Assembly: GCA_947259295.1 (NCBI GenBank) | Contig: CAMYMG010000010.1 | Coordinates: 1 to 64,000, forward strand | Direction: 5' to 3' | Source: an uncultured Rhizobiaceae bacterium | GTDB lineage: Bacteria > Pseudomonadota > Alphaproteobacteria > Rhizobiales > Rhizobiaceae | DNA: 64,000 bases | In this document: piece after piece, positions 11,585 to 22,636 of the stretch | Numbering within the stretch: position 1 is the first letter of the stretch | Layout of the letters: every line of letters starts with the position of its first letter | Made by a program: the position numbers and the translations under genes | Notes under the pieces: generated by a model | Told to the model about the DNA's origin: nothing | Database searches by the model: none | The model's input: only the letters and a program-made list of their open reading frames with translations

Positions 11585-11986
11585 ATGGACGCCAAGACCT
11601 ATCCCGTTACCCACACCGATGCCGAATGGCGCGCCAGGCTGACGCCCGAGCAGTACGCGGTGATGCGCAACCACGGCACCGAGCGCCCGGGCAGCTGCGC
11701 GCTGCTGCACGAGAAGCGTGCCGGCACCTTCACCTGCGCCGGTTGCGACCAGCCGCTCTTCGAATCGAAGCTGAAGTTCGAAAGCGGCACCGGCTGGCCG
11801 AGCTTCAATGACCCGGTCCCCGGATCGGTCGAGACCACCACGGACCGCAGCTACGGCATGGTCCGCACCGAGTGTCACTGCTCGCGCTGCGGCAGCCATC
11901 TTGGCCATGTCTTCGAGGATGGTCCGCCGCCGACCTATTTGCGCTACTGCATCAACGGGGTGGCGCTGAACTTCACGCCGGCCTGA
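11585..11986 (+). CDS. msrB: Peptide-methionine (R)-S-oxide reductase MsrB
   Basis: MsrB (133 aa) reduces the R epimer of methionine sulfoxide in proteins, using thioredoxin. The structural zinc is bound by two CxxC pairs, C51/C54 and C99/C102. The catalytic Cys is C122 in RYCINGVALNF. The GTGWPSF and HLGHVF segments are diagnostic. An additional Cys97 next to the zinc pair could act in disulfide exchange, but this is a guess. The start has GAGGAGAACTCT upstream. This is a single-domain MsrB, not fused to MsrA. Confidence 0.95.
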   Translation: MDAKTYPVTHTDAEWRARLTPEQYAVMRNHGTERPGSCALLHEKRAGTFTCAGCDQPLFESKLKFESGTGWPSFNDPVPGSVETTTDRSYGMVRTECHCSRCGSHLGHVFEDGPPPTYLRYCINGVALNFTPA

Positions 11987-12065
11987 CGAGCAAGCCAGAA
12001 ACCTGCACGGTCGTATCCGCCCCTGCAACGGGGCGGGTTATCGGCCTCGGCCTGCCTGCCGGCAT

Positions 12066-12181
12066 GAAAAAACCCGCTGCCGGGAGGAGGTGGCAGCGGG
12101 TTCGATCTAAAGCGTTCCGCGGGAGGAGGTGCGGTTCGCTTGGCGTTGGCATCGCATCTGGGAGGAGTAGATGGCCAACAC
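12066..12181 (-). ncRNA. Three-hairpin anti-Shine-Dalgarno sRNA (cuckoo/alpha-r14-like)
   Basis: Read on the minus strand, this roughly 115-nt segment folds into three consecutive hairpins, each exposing an anti-Shine-Dalgarno loop. Hairpin 1 (12178-12146) has loop ACTCCTCCC; hairpin 2 (12141-12110) and hairpin 3 (12102-12071) each have loop ACCTCCTCCC. Hairpin 3 has a perfect 11-bp stem and runs into a U6 tract, so it doubles as an intrinsic terminator. Hairpin 2 has a symmetric 2x2 internal loop; hairpin 1 has a four-base bulge. This is the architecture of the rhizobial 'cuckoo'/alpha-r14 sRNAs, which are thought to pair with ribosome binding sites. It starts about 80 nt after the TRAP dctM stop on the same strand. 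It could have its own promoter (a CCTAGA box at 12193-12188 is a weak candidate) or be cut from the TRAP transcript. Confidence 0.85.
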
Positions 12182-12261
12182 GATCAATCTAGGCCCTGCC
12201 TAACGATTCGGCAATAGGTCAATCTGCCTGACATATGTGCAAAAATGTCGCAGGCGCCGTC

Positions 12262-13542
12262 TCAGCGGTAGATCAGCGTCGGCAGCCACATGGTGAAGAT
12301 CGGAAAGAACGTCACCAGGATCAGGACCAGAAACAGCGGGATGAGGAACGGCGCCGTAGCCGTCACGCAGCGTTCGAACGGCACCTTGGCGACGCGCGAC
12401 AGTACGTAAAGCACCATGCCGACCGGCGGCGTCAGCAGGCCGATCATCAGGTTGAGCACCAGAATGACGCCGAAATGCACCGGATCGACGCCGATGCTGA
12501 TCGCGATCGGCAGCAGCACTGGCACCAGGATGGTGATCGCCGCCACCGTCTCCATGAAGCAGCCGACCACAAGCAGGATGGCGTTGATCAGGAGCAGAAT
12601 GACGATCGGATTGTCCGATACGCTGAGGATCAGGGCGGCGAAATGCTCAGGCACCCGGTTCGACGTCAGGATCCATGCAAAGATCGACGCCGCGGCGACG
12701 ATGAAAAGCACCACCGATGTCGTCTCGATCGTATCGAGCGACACTTTCAGGAAGCGCCTGACCGTCAGCGTCCGGTAGATGAAGAGCCCGAGGAAAAGCG
12801 CCCAGGCGCAGGCCGCGATCGCCGCCTCGGTCGGCGTGAAAGCACCGGTCAGGATGCCTCCGACGATGATCACTGGCGTCATCAGCGACAGGAATGCGCG
12901 CGCGAAGGCGGCACCCAGTGCGCCGAAGCGGAAGGCCTGGTCGCGTGGATACTTGTTGCGGTGGGCGTAGATCGCCACCATGACCATCAATGCTACGGCC
13001 ATCAGCAGGCCGGGAATGAAGCCGGCGGCGAACAATTGGCCGATCGAGGCGCCCGCTACCACGCCATAGATCACCATCGGCAGCGACGGCGGGATGATCG
13101 GCCCGATGGTCGACGACGCAGCGGTGATCCCGACGGCGAAGCCCGGATCGTAGTTGGCGTCGCGCATCGCCTTGATCTCGATGGCGCCGAGGCCGCCCGC
13201 GTCGGCGACCGCAGCGCCCGACATGCCGGCGAAAATGACCGAAGCGCCGATATTCACGTGCCCGAGCCCGCCCGGCAGCCAGCCGATCAATGCCTTGGCG
13301 AAGTCGAATATGCGTTCGGTGATGCCCGCGGTGTTCATCAGATTGCCGGCCAGGATGAAGAACGGCACCGCCAGCAGCGGGAAGGAGTCGACGCCGTTGA
13401 TCATGCGGTGGGCGACCACAAGGCCGGGGACATTGCCATCGAGGAGGATGAAGACGGCGGAAGACCCCGCCAGGGCGATGGCCACGGGAACGCCCAGCGC
13501 AATCAGCGCGAAGACCATGACGAACAGAAGGGTCAGGAGCAT
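12262..13542 (-). CDS. TRAP transporter large permease subunit (DctM family)
   Basis: This 426-residue protein is the large membrane subunit of a tripartite ATP-independent periplasmic transporter, which imports organic acids using an ion gradient. The sequence is almost entirely hydrophobic, with about 12 membrane segments. It has DctM-family landmarks such as MSGAAVADAGGLGAIEIKAM and TAASSTIGPIIPPSLPMVIYG. It is the third gene of dctP-dctQ-dctM, 13 nt after the dctQ-like gene. The stop is followed by the three-hairpin sRNA, whose last hairpin would also end this operon's transcript. The substrate cannot be read from the permease. Confidence 0.93.
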   Translation of the reverse strand: MLLTLLFVMVFALIALGVPVAIALAGSSAVFILLDGNVPGLVVAHRMINGVDSFPLLAVPFFILAGNLMNTAGITERIFDFAKALIGWLPGGLGHVNIGASVIFAGMSGAAVADAGGLGAIEIKAMRDANYDPGFAVGITAASSTIGPIIPPSLPMVIYGVVAGASIGQLFAAGFIPGLLMAVALMVMVAIYAHRNKYPRDQAFRFGALGAAFARAFLSLMTPVIIVGGILTGAFTPTEAAIAACAWALFLGLFIYRTLTVRRFLKVSLDTIETTSVVLFIVAAASIFAWILTSNRVPEHFAALILSVSDNPIVILLLINAILLVVGCFMETVAAITILVPVLLPIAISIGVDPVHFGVILVLNLMIGLLTPPVGMVLYVLSRVAKVPFERCVTATAPFLIPLFLVLILVTFFPIFTMWLPTLIYR

Positions 13543-13555
13543 GTTTTGCCTGCGT

Positions 13556-14128
13556 TCAAAGGGAAGGGCCGGGGACGGCCTTGGCGCTCTCGGGGTCGAT
13601 CAGCCGGCTCGTGCCGGTGCTCAGGTGCCGCCACAGAACCAGCATTCCGTAGAGCATCATTGCCAGGAAGCAGGCCGCGACGAACCAGTAGACCATCGAT
13701 TTGGGGACATCGATCGACACCATCATCTGCTGCGTCCGTTGCGCCGTCTGCGTGCACAGGAAGCCGAGGAACCCGTAAAATATGATCGACACCACGTCGA
13801 TGATGATCTGCAGCACGTAGCGTACCGGCCGTGACAGCCAGCGAAACGCCAGTTCCACCGCGATGTGGCTCTCGCGTCGCACCGCCATGATGGCGCCGAG
13901 GAACGTTACGGCGATCAGCAGGAACCGGGCGATCTCCTCGGTCCAGCCGAGTGAGTTGTTGAGTACATAGCGGGTGAAGAACTGCAGGAAGACGACGAAG
14001 GCGAGGGCCCAGAACACCGCGACGACCAGCGAGTCGCCCCACTGATAACCCGTCAGATCCTCGTCCTCGGCGTGAATCAGGTCGGCAATCGACGATTCCG
14101 TGGCCGGGGCATTGTCATCAGCCGACAT
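13556..14128 (-). CDS. TRAP transporter small permease subunit (DctQ family)
   Basis: This 190-residue protein is the small membrane subunit that pairs with the DctM-like permease. Four membrane helices are visible, preceded by about 30 acidic residues (IADLIHAEDEDLTGYQWGD). The DctQ pattern FTRYVLNNSLGWTEEIARFLLI is clear. The acidic cytoplasmic N-terminus is longer than in many DctQ proteins. It lies between the substrate-binding protein and the large permease, with short gaps to both. Confidence 0.9.
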   Translation of the reverse strand: MSADDNAPATESSIADLIHAEDEDLTGYQWGDSLVVAVFWALAFVVFLQFFTRYVLNNSLGWTEEIARFLLIAVTFLGAIMAVRRESHIAVELAFRWLSRPVRYVLQIIIDVVSIIFYGFLGFLCTQTAQRTQQMMVSIDVPKSMVYWFVAACFLAMMLYGMLVLWRHLSTGTSRLIDPESAKAVPGPSL

Positions 14129-14202
14129 TCAGGCAGTCTCCGGAGGGGCAAGGTCCGGTGCGCGACGGTATCGTGCGGCCGCGCACCGGGAGTCTTCAGC
14201 TA

Positions 14203-15183
14203 TTATTTGATGGCCTGGAGCTTGTCGTAGGTGGCCTGGTCCCAGGTCGCGTCCTCGCCATTATGAAGCTTCATCGTCGCTTCGCGGAAGGCCGTGATGT
14301 CGAGTTCGTTGACCGTGACGTTCTGGTCGCGGAACCACTGCACCAGTTCCTTTTCCTTCTGGATGATCTGCTCCGTGGCGCAGGTGGCCGTATCGTCGAG
14401 CACGCCTTCAAGTGCTGTCTGGTCGGTCGCATCCATGGCATTCCAGGCCGGGCCGCCCACGATGGTCAGCAGCGCATCGGTGATGTGGCCGGTGAGGGTG
14501 ATGTACTTCTGCACCTCGTAGAACTTCTTGGCCTGGATGGTGGGCAGCGGGTTTTCCTGCGCATCGACCGTGCCCTGCTGCAGGGCGAGGTAGACTTCCG
14601 CGAATGCGATCGGCGTCGGGTTGGCGCCCACGGCCTTCGGGAACATCATGTAGAGCGGCGCGTTCGGCACGCGGATCTTCAGGCCCGACATGTCCTCGGG
14701 CTTCTGGATGTCGACATTCGATGTCGCGTGACGCTTGCCGTAATAGGTCAGCGAGGTGATGTGGTTGCCGGTTGCGTCGCCATATCCTTTGGACAATTCG
14801 GCGAAAAGCTCCGAATTGCGGTACTTGTCCCAGTGATCGTAGTCACGGAACATGTAGGGCGCACCGCCGATGGCGATCGGACCGAAAGCACGGCCGGCGA
14901 ACAGCTGGCCGGTATAGATGATGTCGACCGTGCCGAGGCCGAGGCCTTCGTTGATGTCGACTTCCTTGCCGAGCGAACTGGCAGGAAACACCTCGATCGA
15001 GTAGCGCCCGTCAGTCGCCGCCTTGAGCTTGTCCGAAGCTTCGACGGCACAAGTGTGATAGGGCTCGCTTACCTCATAGACATGCGCCCATTTCAGGACC
15101 TTCTCTGCCGAAGCGGCCGAGGACAGCGCTGTCGTCCCGGCGAGTACCGCGGCAAACAGAACGCGCGAAATTGATGATTTCAA
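14203..15183 (-). CDS. TRAP transporter solute-binding protein (DctP family)
   Basis: This periplasmic receptor (326 aa) captures the substrate, probably a carboxylate, and delivers it to the DctQM permease. I chose a TTG start because GGGAGGAA sits 6 nt upstream and the frame then opens with a standard Sec signal peptide (RVLFAAVLAGTTALSSAASA). A frame extending to 15327 has no such features. The DctP fold is shown by LKWAHVYEVSEPYHT, SMVEVFPASSLG-like spacing and GLKIRVPNAPLY, which includes the Arg that usually contacts the substrate carboxylate. Its specificity is not predictable from sequence. It is divergent from the carbonic anhydrase gene. Confidence 0.88.
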   Translation of the reverse strand: MKSSISRVLFAAVLAGTTALSSAASAEKVLKWAHVYEVSEPYHTCAVEASDKLKAATDGRYSIEVFPASSLGKEVDINEGLGLGTVDIIYTGQLFAGRAFGPIAIGGAPYMFRDYDHWDKYRNSELFAELSKGYGDATGNHITSLTYYGKRHATSNVDIQKPEDMSGLKIRVPNAPLYMMFPKAVGANPTPIAFAEVYLALQQGTVDAQENPLPTIQAKKFYEVQKYITLTGHITDALLTIVGGPAWNAMDATDQTALEGVLDDTATCATEQIIQKEKELVQWFRDQNVTVNELDITAFREATMKLHNGEDATWDQATYDKLQAIK

Positions 15184-15512
15184 TGTAGATTCCTCCCTAG
15201 AATTCACTCGCGAACCGCTCCGCACCCATTCGGCCGACAGGACAGCGTTCACCGGCGCAGCATGGCTGCGGGCTCGAACTGTCTGCCGATATGCTCCTCC
15301 CGGCCGAAATGCGAACGTGCTCGCCATTTCTCAGACCCGGCAAACCTACTGACGGCACTGCTTCCTAGCAACCCGTTATGTGGAGGCGCCGAAACTTCTG
15401 TTCCGGACCGCTTTTCATGCGCCCCGACGGCAAGGCTGAGTCCTCCCCAGATTGCACGAGCCGGCGCGATTGCACGTTGCAGTGCGAAATGTTTTGCCGT
15501 TAATTGCGGTCG
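15184..15512. other. Divergent intergenic region, TRAP operon / carbonic anhydrase
   Basis: About 330 nt separate the two divergent starts. Apart from the TTG start and GGGAGGAA binding site of the TRAP receptor, no convincing gene, repeat or operator was seen. The right end (near 15485-15512) is AT-richer and probably holds the carbonic anhydrase promoter. Confidence 0.5.
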
Positions 15513-16160
15513 ATGCCAGTACACCTGCCCGACCACCTGATTGCCGGCTACCGCAATTTCATGAGCGGCCGCTATCCGTCCGAAAGCGGACGCTACCGAT
15601 CGCTCGCACGCGACGGCCAGACGCCCGAGACCATGATCATCGCCTGTTGCGACTCGCGTGCGGCGCCTGAATCGATTTTCGATGCCGGTCCAGGCGAGCT
15701 ATTTGTCGTGCGCAACGTCGCCAATCTGGTGCCGCCCTACGCCCCGGACGACCAGTTCCACTCCACCTCCGCCGCGCTCGAGTTTGCGGTGCAGGCCCTG
15801 AAGGTGAAGAACATCGTCGTCATGGGCCATGGCCGCTGCGGCGGCATCCGTGCCGCGCTGGATCCAGCGGCGTCGCCTTTGTCGCCGGGCGACTTCATCG
15901 GAAAGTGGATGAGCCTTGTCGCCCCTGCCGCCGGAGTCGTGGCGGGAAACACCATGATGACGGCGGGCGAGCGGCAGACGTCGCTGGAGCGGATTTCCAT
16001 CCGCTATTCGATCGCCAACCTGCGCACGTTTCCTTGTGTGAAGATACTCGAGGGCAAGGGGCGGCTTACGCTGTCCGGCGCCTGGTTCGATATCTCGACC
16101 GGCGAGCTCTGGGTCATGAACCGCGAGACAGGCGACTTCGAGCGGCCGGAACTGGACTGA
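15513..16160 (+). CDS. Beta-class carbonic anhydrase
   Basis: This 215-residue enzyme interconverts CO2 and bicarbonate in the cytoplasm. The beta-class zinc site is complete: Cys45 in ACCDSR, His106 and Cys109 in GHGRCGG. The Asp47-Arg49 dyad that gates the zinc is also present. The rest of the domain (ELFVVRNVANLVPPY, SAALEFAVQALKVKNIVVMG) matches bacterial beta-CA clade B. The start is ATG after TTG CGG TCG; the binding site is weak. It appears to be a single-gene unit, with the stop more than 100 nt before the next elements. Confidence 0.94.
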   Translation: MPVHLPDHLIAGYRNFMSGRYPSESGRYRSLARDGQTPETMIIACCDSRAAPESIFDAGPGELFVVRNVANLVPPYAPDDQFHSTSAALEFAVQALKVKNIVVMGHGRCGGIRAALDPAASPLSPGDFIGKWMSLVAPAAGVVAGNTMMTAGERQTSLERISIRYSIANLRTFPCVKILEGKGRLTLSGAWFDISTGELWVMNRETGDFERPELD

Positions 16161-16262
16161 TTTCGGGGCGAGCGCACCGCGCTCGACGACGCGCACTATC
16201 GTAAAGAAATCGTTTCGATCAGCCCGACAGCGGTCGTCAAAGCCGCGCGTTTGGCGCATTGC

Positions 16263-16309
16263 TGCATTGCACCATCGTATGTTGCATTGCACCTAAGCAC
16301 CATTACATT
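16263..16309 (+). promoter_or_regulatory. Tandem direct repeats and promoter upstream of DUF1127 gene
   Basis: The 11-mer TGCATTGCACC occurs twice as direct repeats, at 16263-16273 and 16283-16293, exactly 20 bp apart (two helical turns). The second copy overlaps a plausible promoter: TTGCAT at 16282-16287, a 16-nt spacer and TACATT at 16304-16309. A related CATTGCACCT lies beyond the gene at 16584-16593. Repeats in phase like this suggest a regulator-binding site, perhaps of the LysR type (VtlR activates small DUF1127 genes in Brucella). That link is inference. Confidence 0.5.
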
Positions 16310-16337
16310 TCGAACACAGGGAGGAACAACCCATTCG

Positions 16338-16366
16338 GCCGCCGCAAGGCGGCTCATGAAGGAGCC
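16338..16366 (+). promoter_or_regulatory. Two mutually exclusive 5' UTR hairpins before DUF1127 gene
   Basis: Hairpin A pairs GCCGCC (16338-16343) with GGCGGC (16348-16353) around a GCAA tetraloop. Hairpin B pairs GGCTC (16351-16355) with GAGCC (16362-16366), which overlaps the ribosome binding site AAGGAG. The two share bases 16351-16353, so only one can form. This could make translation switchable; no experiment is implied. Confidence 0.35.
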
Positions 16367-16371
16367 TCGCC

Positions 16372-16539
16372 ATGAAAATCCAGAACCTCATTGCACGTGC
16401 CCAGGACCGCATCGCCAAGCGTCGCCAGTTCAACCGGCTTGCCGACGAGATCGCCAGCCTGTCGAGCCGCGATCTTGCCGACCTGCGCGCCGACAAGACC
16501 GAGATGCTGCGTCACGCTTACCAGCAGGTCTACGGCTGA
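16372..16539 (+). CDS. DUF1127 small basic protein
   Basis: This 55-residue protein belongs to the DUF1127 family of small basic proteins, common in alpha- and gammaproteobacteria. The C-terminal half carries the motif (LSSRDLADLRADKTEMLRHAYQ); the N-terminal half is a basic helix (ARAQDRIAKRRQFNRL). The ATG has AAGGAG seven nt upstream. DUF1127 proteins have been linked to phosphate and carbon metabolism, RNA turnover and stress in other bacteria, but no single biochemical role is established. The promoter repeats and 5' UTR hairpins suggest tight regulation of this gene. Confidence 0.9.
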   Translation: MKIQNLIARAQDRIAKRRQFNRLADEIASLSSRDLADLRADKTEMLRHAYQQVYG

Positions 16540-16641
16540 TTGCAGACTGGACGCCGAGCCCTCATCAAGCCGGCTCCGGTAGTCATTGCACCTGACTGAC
16601 AACGCAGCCGGGCCGGACAGGCCCGGTTCGCACCTCGTCGC

Positions 16642-17225
<584 letters not shown>

Positions 17226-17229
<4 letters not shown>

Positions 17230-17396
17230 GGTCGCTGAGCCTTCCGGTCGGAACGACGCCGCAGCCCGCTGGCTTCGAGCTCGGCGAGGTCGCGCCGACG
17301 CCCCCGCTGGTCGAGCAGGACCCAGCCGATCAGGGCCACAAGGCCGAGCGTCGAGACGCCGTAGGCGGCGGTTACATAGAGCGCATGGGCGGTCAT
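17226..17396 (-). CDS. ccmD: Heme exporter protein CcmD
   Basis: CcmD (56 aa) is a tiny single-span protein that helps release holo-CcmE from the CcmABC complex. The sequence shows a periplasmic start (MTAHALYVTAAYGVS), one membrane helix (about 15-28) and a basic cytoplasmic tail (RGRRRDLAELEASGLRRR). The tyrosine before the helix is conserved in the family. The usual order is ccmA-B-C-D-G; here ccmD begins only 77 nt after ccmB, with no ccmC between them. Confidence 0.85.
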
Positions 17397-17473
17397 GTTT
17401 CGATCATTCTCCGGTAGGCTCAATAGCGGGCCGGCTTGAACGCCGCAATCGTCCGCGATGACGCGGCCTTGAA

Positions 17474-18139
17474 CTAGTCGGCCGAAAACCGAAGCGCCAG
17501 TGCCGCCGCGACGGGACCGATCGCCGCCAGAAACAGCGTCAGTGCGGCAAGAATGAGAAAGGGCGGCATGAAGGGATTCGGCTCGTTTACCGCAGCGTAG
17601 CTCGCCGACACGCCGAAGATCAGCACCGGAATGGCAAGCGGCAGCACCAGCACGGAAACCAGCAGGCCACCCCGCGGCAGCCCGACGGCGACGGCCGCGC
17701 CGACCGCCCCGACAAAGGTGATGGCCGGCGTGCCGACCAGCAGCGTCAGCGCCGTCGCGCCGATGCCGATCGGCTCCATGTTGAGCACCAGGCCGAATAT
17801 CGGCGCGGCGATGACCAGCGGCAGCACGCTCGCCGTCCAGTGAGCCAGGCATTTCACCATCACAGTCAGCGCCAGCATGTGCCGGTCCCCCGCCAGGATC
17901 AGCAGGTCGAGCGAGCCGTCGTCCCGGTCGGCCTGGAACAGCCGGTCGAGGCCGAGCAGCGAGGCCAGCAGCGCGCCGATCCACAGGATCGCCGGGCCGA
18001 TGCGGGCAAGCAGCGCGAGGTCTGGCCCGACGGCAAAGGGAATGGTGGCGATCACCGCCAGGAAGAACAGCACACCGGTCAGCGCCCCTCCGCCTGCCCG
18101 GACGCCCAGCCTGATGTCGCGCAGGTAGAGCGCCAGCAT
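17474..18139 (-). CDS. ccmB: Heme exporter membrane subunit CcmB
   Basis: CcmB (221 aa) is the membrane subunit of the CcmAB(C) ABC complex, which uses ATP to release CcmE loaded with haem. Six membrane helices are visible. CcmB signatures include LFFLAVIATIPFAVGPDL, GPAILWIGALLASLLGLDRLF and DDGSLDLLILAG. Length matches the family. The start overlaps the ccmA stop by one base, and the stop is followed by the 77-nt gap before ccmD. All features of a working protein are present. Confidence 0.93.
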   Translation of the reverse strand: MLALYLRDIRLGVRAGGGALTGVLFFLAVIATIPFAVGPDLALLARIGPAILWIGALLASLLGLDRLFQADRDDGSLDLLILAGDRHMLALTVMVKCLAHWTASVLPLVIAAPIFGLVLNMEPIGIGATALTLLVGTPAITFVGAVGAAVAVGLPRGGLLVSVLVLPLAIPVLIFGVSASYAAVNEPNPFMPPFLILAALTLFLAAIGPVAAALALRFSAD

Positions 18140-18774
18140 CAGCCGGCTTCTCGCTCGGTGGCGCCCTCATCGCCCTCGTTCATCGTCAGCGTGGCGGCTC
18201 CCTCGATCCCGAGCGGCAGGTGCGTCGCGGCCACGATCAGGCCGCCATCGCCGAGATGCGCGGACATCAGCGCCGACAGCCGCCGTTCCGATTCACGGTC
18301 GAGGCCGGCGCTCGGTTCGTCGAGAATCCAGATCGGCCGAAGGTTGACCAGCAGCCTGGCAATCGAGATGCGTCGCCGCTGGCCGGTCGACAGATAGCCG
18401 AAGGGCAGGTGCCCGACGGTCTCGAGGCCGACGGCCTCAAGCGCCTCGCCGACTTCCATGCCCGGCGCGCCGCCGAAATCCTGCCAGAACGCGAGATTCT
18501 CGCCCACCGTCATGGCCGGCTTCATGCCGTTCAGGTGCCCCAGATAATGGCTTGCCGACGCCACGCTGGGAAATTCCTCGCCGCCGCCCTCGAGCCTTAT
18601 CTCGCCATCGGACCGCTGCAAGAGGCCGGCGATCACCCTGAGCAAGGTCGATTTGCCGGATCCGTTCGGACCGGTGACCATCAGGCATTCGCCGCTGTCG
18701 ATCGAAAAGTCGATGTCCGAAAAAACCGGCTGGCCTCCCCGTTCGCCGCCCAGTTTTTCAGCAATCAGCCGCAT
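18139..18774 (-). CDS. ccmA: Heme exporter ATPase CcmA
   Basis: CcmA (211 aa) is the ATP-hydrolysing subunit of the CcmAB complex in cytochrome c maturation. Walker A (GPNGSGKS) is at 35-42, the CcmA-type signature LSTGQRRR begins at 128, and Walker B (IWILDEP) is at 148-154. The signature with TGQ rather than SGGQ is typical of CcmA. It is the first gene of the minus-strand operon and is divergent from aconitase across a 276-nt gap. The C-terminus is slightly extended relative to E. coli. Confidence 0.95.
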   Translation of the reverse strand: MRLIAEKLGGERGGQPVFSDIDFSIDSGECLMVTGPNGSGKSTLLRVIAGLLQRSDGEIRLEGGGEEFPSVASASHYLGHLNGMKPAMTVGENLAFWQDFGGAPGMEVGEALEAVGLETVGHLPFGYLSTGQRRRISIARLLVNLRPIWILDEPSAGLDRESERRLSALMSAHLGDGGLIVAATHLPLGIEGAATLTMNEGDEGATEREAG

Positions 18775-19050
18775 CGTTTACCAGCCCTGAGAATTCCCGC
18801 CGCGAAGCCCGCCGACTTGCAGCAAATATGCCATTCCTGTCTGGAACTCTTCCAGAATATTCTTTATATCCGAAGCGACCTTGCCAGCGGTCGGCAAGGT
18901 AAACAAATTTGCGCCGAACCAGCGACCGTCGATCCGACGGACACATCGCAGGGAACGGACAGCGGAAATGACCGTACCCGCAACCTTTGCGCGTGTTAGC
19001 ATGCCACAGGAGTCCGTTCTTAGGCAGAACCGACCGGATTGGGATCGCAC

Positions 19051-21744
<2,694 letters not shown>

Positions 21745-21751
21745 CAAAGCA

Positions 21752-21804
21752 CTGCCGCAACCGGCCGGACGCTATTCCGGCCGGTTCGCGGCAGCGCATT
21801 TTTT
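21752..21804 (+). terminator. Intrinsic terminator after acnA
   Basis: A long, mostly paired stem (CTGCCG...ACCGGCCGGA at 21752-21769 with TCCGGCCGGT...GCGGCAG at 21776-21794) is followed by T6 at 21799-21804. It starts 8 nt after the acnA stop. Confidence 0.85.
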
Positions 21805-21892
21805 CACCGCAACGTGACTTCCTGTTGTTGGTCCGATCTGGCATTCAGATCGGCAACAAATGATCGGCCGTATCCACGGGTCCGGGAGGCCT

Positions 21893-22636
21893 ATGCACAT
21901 CACAAGCACCTTGCGGGTCGCCGCGACCCTGCTGTTCTGCTGCCCCGCCCTGTCACTCGCGGCGGAGTTTCAGAAGCCGGCAGGCGTGGTGGAGCTGTTC
22001 ACCAGCCAGGGCTGCAACTCATGCCCTCCCGCGGACATGGTGCTGGATGAGCTCGCCAGGAAGGGCGACGTGGTCGCGCTTGGCTATCACGTCGACTATT
22101 GGGATTATCTCGGCTGGAAGGACACGCTCGGGCGCCCCGAAAACACCGAGCGGCAATATCAGTACGGCAAGGCTTTCGGCGACCGCTCCGTCTACACACC
22201 ACAGGCAGTCATCAATGGCCGCACCCATGTCAACGGCGCGCGTCGAGGCGAGGTGCTCGGTACGCTTGCCAAGATGGAGAAGGCCGGCGGGCTGGAAGTC
22301 GGCATTGCCGTCAGCCGCTCCGGAGACAGCGTCATCATCGATACTGCCGGGTCGCCCAGCGGCAGGGGCAACGCGCATCTGGTCCTCGTCTACTTCGACC
22401 CGGACAGGCCGGTCGTCATCGAGCGCGGCGAGAACAAGGGCAAGACGATCAGCTACGTCAATCCGGTGACCGATATCCAGACGGCCGGCATGTGGCACGG
22501 CAAGGCGGCGCGATTCGAATTTCCGCGCAGCGAGATATCCCGCAAGGGTGGCTGCGCCGTGCTGCTGCAGTCGGTCGACGCCAACGGCCTGCCCGGTGCG
22601 ATACTGGGGGCTGCCATCGTCGGCAAGCCCGAGTGA
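21893..22636 (+). CDS. DUF1223 secreted thioredoxin-like protein
   Basis: This 247-residue protein belongs to DUF1223, a thioredoxin-fold family found mainly in alphaproteobacteria. A Sec signal peptide is visible at residues 1-24 (cleavage near SLAA). The redox motif is GCNSCPPAD with Cys41 and Cys44, and VELFTSQG precedes it as in the whole family. The mature part includes HVDYWDYLGWKD and VYTPQAVINGR. The chosen ATG has GGGAGGCC just upstream. The role is unknown; a periplasmic disulfide function is inferred from the fold. It often lies near acnA in Rhizobiales. Confidence 0.88.
   Translation: MHITSTLRVAATLLFCCPALSLAAEFQKPAGVVELFTSQGCNSCPPADMVLDELARKGDVVALGYHVDYWDYLGWKDTLGRPENTERQYQYGKAFGDRSVYTPQAVINGRTHVNGARRGEVLGTLAKMEKAGGLEVGIAVSRSGDSVIIDTAGSPSGRGNAHLVLVYFDPDRPVVIERGENKGKTISYVNPVTDIQTAGMWHGKAARFEFPRSEISRKGGCAVLLQSVDANGLPGAILGAAIVGKPE

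Noticed and set aside
12235-13785. Long plus-strand open frame opposite the TRAP permease genes
   Set aside because: The encoded sequence is rich in Asp, His, Arg and Gln with no family features; it is the GC-bias shadow of the real membrane proteins on the minus strand.
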